This document shows, in pieces, positions 12,666-15,745 of a DNA stretch of 15,745 nucleotides (position 1 is its first letter; the number at the start of each line of letters is the position of its first letter). Source of the stretch: an uncultured Corynebacterium sp. (GTDB lineage: Bacteria; Actinomycetota; Actinomycetes; Mycobacteriales; Mycobacteriaceae); assembly GCA_915275065.1 (NCBI GenBank), contig CAJZGD010000025.1, positions 1 to 15,745 of the forward strand. The letters are read 5' to 3'. Made by a program: the position numbers and the translations under genes. The notes under the pieces are model-generated. The model worked only from the letters and a program-made list of their open reading frames with translations. It ran no database searches and was not told where the DNA came from.

Positions 12666-14447
12666 ATGGTCACGAAAACCCAACGCACCCCTGTAGAATC
12701 CGTTACTCGCGCCGCCGAAATCGCCCGTCGATATGGTAAAACCGTCGCGGCTGACCGCGCCCTCGCTACCCTGACCGCGAAATTCCGCGCCGGCACCGTC
12801 GTCGTCATTGGCGAGGTGAAACGCGGCAAATCATCGCTTGTGAATGCGCTCATCGGCTACCGCAACCTCTTGCCTGTCGACGTGCTCACCTGCACCAGTG
12901 CCCCCATTCGGGTGCACATTCAGGGTGGGGACGAGGCCCCCGAATACCCCCAGGTGGCGCTGGTCCGCGGCACGGAACGCCAAAATGTGCACCCCAACGA
13001 TCTTTACCAGTGGGTCACCCAGGCCGGCACCCAGGCCAGCGGAAACCTGGAGGCCGAACTGCCCAGTGCCGCCGAAATCACCCTGCGCTGCGATAGCCTC
13101 GCCGGCATCACCCTGGTCGACACCCCCGGTGTTGGGGGCCTGGACCAGCAGGCCGTGAAATCCGCCCTCCTGGAGGCCCGAAACGCGGGTGTCCTCCTCA
13201 TGGTGTGCGACGCATCCAGCCCAATCACCGCCCCGGAAATGGACATTCTCCGGGAGGCCAAGGAAACCGTCGGCGGGGTCATCGTTGCGGTCACCAAAAC
13301 CGACAAAAACATCCGTAGATGGAAATCCATTATCGCCGACAACCGGCGGCTCATCAACGACCACCTGGGCCTGGACCTGCCGGTCATTGGGGTGTCCAGC
13401 CTGCGGGGCTCCGACGCCGGGGAAATCCCCGACCCCACTCGTAGGGCCGAAATCGAACGGCGCAGCGGCATCACCGAACTCCGCGAAGCCATTTTCGGGC
13501 AGCTCAAGCAGCCCGCCAACATTGGGGAACGCGCCGCCCTGCAATCCATGAAAACCGCCCTGACCAGCATCGTGAAGGGTGTGAAGCAAGACATTGCGCT
13601 GCTTGAAGGCTCCAACGACACCATGGCCGAGCTCGAAGCCGAACGCTCCAAGCTGGAAAAGCTGCGCGAAGAATCATCAGAATTCGAACAACGATTCCAA
13701 CGCGATCTGGCGGTGGCCCGCAACGAAGTCACCGACACGCTCGACAAAAACCTTGACGACATCAAACAAAGCTGGCAGGACCAAATCAACCGGCAACAAT
13801 TCCGGGTGCTGCGCTCCAAACCACAGGTGTTTACCAGCCAGATCGAAACCGAACTCAAGGCCCTCATGGAACAAACCATGGCCGACATGGTTGCGGCCAT
13901 AGCGAAAACCGCCAACGCCCTGTTCACCGACCAGCCCGAAACCATCGACGAAATCCTCGCCACGGCTGTTACCTCCCTGGCACCGGCCAACATATCTAGC
14001 CACAGCGTCGAAAAGAAAACCAAAGACCTGTTCGACCCCACCCTGGTGAGCATGGGCGCCATCGGCTCCGGCATGCTCACCCCCATCCTGCCCATCGCCC
14101 CGCTCGCCGGTGCCGTATGGGTGGGCATCAACCTGGGGTTCCGCGCCATGCGCAACGGGAAACAACACCTCATCATGTGGCTGCGGGAAACCACCGCCAC
14201 CACCCGCATGGCCACCGCCCGCATGCTCGACACCGTCATCACCTCTGCCCGCACCGAACTCATGCTCCGCTACCGGGCGGACCTGCGCACCAAAATCAAG
14301 GAACTCCAAACCCGCATCGAAGAGGCCCGCAAGATCGCCCAAACCTCCGAAACCGAGCGCCGCGAACGCATCAACCGCTCCCAACGCAACGCCGCCATCA
14401 TCGACGGCACCATCGCCGAACTCGACGCCCACCTCGCCCGATCCTAG
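12666..14447 (+). CDS. dynamin-like GTPase, first of a pair (IniA-like)
   Basis: This 593-residue protein has a full dynamin-type G domain: P-loop GEVKRGKS (49-56), the switch I threonine in LTCTSAP (about 77), DTPG (152-155) and TKTD (210-213). Helical regions follow, with strongly charged coiled-coil character at about 320-375 (AELEAERSKLEKLREESSEFE) and at the C-terminus (about 535-590). A hydrophobic stretch at 460-493 (MGAIGSGMLTPILPIAPLAG) would serve as membrane paddle or insertion. Bacterial dynamin-like proteins hydrolyse GTP to remodel or repair membranes and usually work as hetero-pairs; mycobacterial IniA/IniC is the closest arrangement I know. The partner gene starts 20 nt downstream. 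No ribosome-binding site is evident before the ATG at 12666. Codon use is strongly C-ending throughout. Confidence 0.88.
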   Translation: MVTKTQRTPVESVTRAAEIARRYGKTVAADRALATLTAKFRAGTVVVIGEVKRGKSSLVNALIGYRNLLPVDVLTCTSAPIRVHIQGGDEAPEYPQVALVRGTERQNVHPNDLYQWVTQAGTQASGNLEAELPSAAEITLRCDSLAGITLVDTPGVGGLDQQAVKSALLEARNAGVLLMVCDASSPITAPEMDILREAKETVGGVIVAVTKTDKNIRRWKSIIADNRRLINDHLGLDLPVIGVSSLRGSDAGEIPDPTRRAEIERRSGITELREAIFGQLKQPANIGERAALQSMKTALTSIVKGVKQDIALLEGSNDTMAELEAERSKLEKLREESSEFEQRFQRDLAVARNEVTDTLDKNLDDIKQSWQDQINRQQFRVLRSKPQVFTSQIETELKALMEQTMADMVAAIAKTANALFTDQPETIDEILATAVTSLAPANISSHSVEKKTKDLFDPTLVSMGAIGSGMLTPILPIAPLAGAVWVGINLGFRAMRNGKQHLIMWLRETTATTRMATARMLDTVITSARTELMLRYRADLRTKIKELQTRIEEARKIAQTSETERRERINRSQRNAAIIDGTIAELDAHLARS

Positions 14448-14467
14448 CCAGCACCCCCACATTCATC

Positions 14468-15745
14468 ATGAACCCTTATCACAAACAAGCAATCAGCGAC
14501 CTCACAATCCTCCTCAGGCAAGCCATCGACGCCCTGGAACAAGGCGGACCGGAGCTTGTAGAACCGGCCAAAGAACTCAGAGAAATGGTCACCCGGCCAC
14601 CCCGGGTCGCCATTGTTGGCAGGCTCAAATCCGGAAAATCCACCCTGGTCAACGCCCTCACCCAGCACCGTATAGCCGCCACCGACTCCCTCGAATGCAC
14701 GCTCGTCGTCAGCATGTACCTCGATGGGGCACCCGCCCGCGCCGAAATCATCGGCCTCGACGGCGAATCCATTAGGGAACCCCTTGGCAATGGGCCGCTG
14801 CAAAAACTCCCCCGACCCCTCGACGAAATTGATTACGTCCGCCAATATTTACCCAATGTGAGTCTGCGGCAGCTCTCCCTCATCGACACCCCCGGCACCG
14901 CCACCCTCACCGTCGAAAACGAGGAACGCACCCGCCGCATGCTCGTGGACGGCGGCCAGGACACGCGCCGGGCCAGCTCGTGGGCGGATTGTGTGGTGTT
15001 TTTGTCGGATTCGGCGCCGCGGGATGATGAGCGCACGTTTTTATCCCAGTTGGGTATGACCCCGCTCACCACGGTGGGGGTGCTCTCCCGCGCGGATTCG
15101 TTTGGCGCCGGGGCGTTTGGGCAGGTGGATCCCATTATTTTCGCCGGCGAGCATGCCTATAAGATTGCGGAGCAATTGCAGTCAGTTGTCGAAACCGTAT
15201 TACCCCTGTCGGGGTTATTGGCGGAGTCGGCGTCGGTTGGTCGGGTCACGGAAACCCTGGCGCGGAACCTGGGGTCGTTAGTCATGTTGGATCGGGACCA
15301 GGTGCTGGACTTCATCGAGGTCGACGACCCGGGGGTGATTGTGCGTGGTTTTACCCCCGCGATGCGGGATGATCTGCTGGATGCGGTGGGGGAGTACGGC
15401 ATTATGGCAGGTCGGGGCGTGGCCCACCAGTCGGGGGCAACGGGGTTATTGAAGTGGATGCGGGAGGTTTCCGGCATCGAGGCATTGACCCAGCTACTCA
15501 CGGGTGACATTGTGTATTTTGCGATTTTGCAGCGGGCGGTGCGAATGCTGGATGCATTAGAAGATATGTCCAATAACTACAATGTGAGGAACCATGTTCG
15601 GTGGGTGCAGGAAGTGATTTTATCGCAGCCTGGTATGCATTTCGTTCTGCTGTACCGTAGCTACCGCAATACGTATGCTTCGAATCCTAATTCGGTGCTG
15701 CTACCTGCTTTGCGACGGGCGATCACCGCCACGAATCCCGCCGAG
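14468..15745 (+). CDS. dynamin-like GTPase, second of a pair (IniC-like), partial
   Basis: From the ATG at 14468 the frame is open for 426 codons to the right edge, so the C-terminus is missing. The G domain shows GRLKSGKST (51-59), a switch I threonine in LECTLVV (78), DTPG (140-143) and a SRAD guanine-specificity motif (207-210). The rest is helical, resembling IniC of mycobacteria (about 490 residues) in size and layout. It probably forms a heteromeric membrane-remodelling assembly with the upstream GTPase, with which it is co-transcribed (20-nt gap, no ribosome-binding site seen). Codon use changes sharply near codon 165: before it Leu is CTC in 16 of 23 cases and TTA/TTG once; after it CTC is rare and TTA/TTG make up about half. 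This suggests a recombined gene. Confidence 0.87.
   Translation, partial: MNPYHKQAISDLTILLRQAIDALEQGGPELVEPAKELREMVTRPPRVAIVGRLKSGKSTLVNALTQHRIAATDSLECTLVVSMYLDGAPARAEIIGLDGESIREPLGNGPLQKLPRPLDEIDYVRQYLPNVSLRQLSLIDTPGTATLTVENEERTRRMLVDGGQDTRRASSWADCVVFLSDSAPRDDERTFLSQLGMTPLTTVGVLSRADSFGAGAFGQVDPIIFAGEHAYKIAEQLQSVVETVLPLSGLLAESASVGRVTETLARNLGSLVMLDRDQVLDFIEVDDPGVIVRGFTPAMRDDLLDAVGEYGIMAGRGVAHQSGATGLLKWMREVSGIEALTQLLTGDIVYFAILQRAVRMLDALEDMSNNYNVRNHVRWVQEVILSQPGMHFVLLYRSYRNTYASNPNSVLLPALRRAITATNPAE

Noticed and set aside
13004..14263. Minus-strand 419-codon frame
   Set aside because: It is antisense to the first dynamin-like GTPase, whose motifs are unambiguous; long antisense frames are expected in C-ending GC-rich codons.
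14110..14775. Plus-strand 221-codon frame spanning the junction of the two GTPase genes
   Set aside because: It is out of frame with both GTPases and composed of Pro/Ser/Thr/Arg-rich shadow sequence.

Overview
The window looks like chromosomal DNA of a Corynebacterium-like actinobacterium. The evidence is moderately high GC in the genes, several genes whose start codon sits 6-8 nt after a TANNNT-type -10 box (leaderless mRNAs, common in this group), and a tandem pair of dynamin-like GTPases resembling mycobacterial IniA/IniC. The genus is an inference; no rRNA or species-specific marker is present.

Left part (1-6094), all genes on the minus strand: the N-terminal 275 codons of an MFS exporter running off the left edge; galE (UDP-glucose 4-epimerase); a cassette of LysR-type regulator, alpha/beta hydrolase and SnoaL-like protein transcribed in that order; a DedA-family membrane protein; a 440-nt non-coding stretch with hairpins and degenerate 13-14-nt tandem repeats; and mpg, an alkylbase DNA glycosylase.

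Middle (6095-11301): a two-gene plus-strand unit (nitroreductase, gamma-carbonic-anhydrase-like hexapeptide protein) preceded by a 51-nt two-tier hairpin; a convergent ROK-family regulator with a readable promoter and operator-like dyad; a 730-nt AT-rich intergenic island (about 27% GC in its core) full of inverted repeats; a sirtuin with the Tyr-x-x-Arg signature of class III deacylases; and a fusion of a GNAT acetyltransferase to a LOG-type phosphoribohydrolase.

Right part (11302-15745): an acidic protein made of 20 copies of a strict 13-residue calcium-loop repeat (11 + 9, separated by a 50-residue linker), without a visible signal peptide, is transcribed divergently from two consecutive dynamin-like GTPase genes. 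The 197-nt divergent region carries a perfect 9-bp inverted repeat whose half-sites lie 53 bp apart, about five helical turns, which suggests joint control. This calcium-repeat/dynamin-pair locus is the best candidate for an undescribed system. The second GTPase gene is cut by the right edge and changes codon usage abruptly near codon 165, suggesting a mosaic gene.

No tRNA, rRNA, CRISPR array, insertion sequence or phage gene was recognised.
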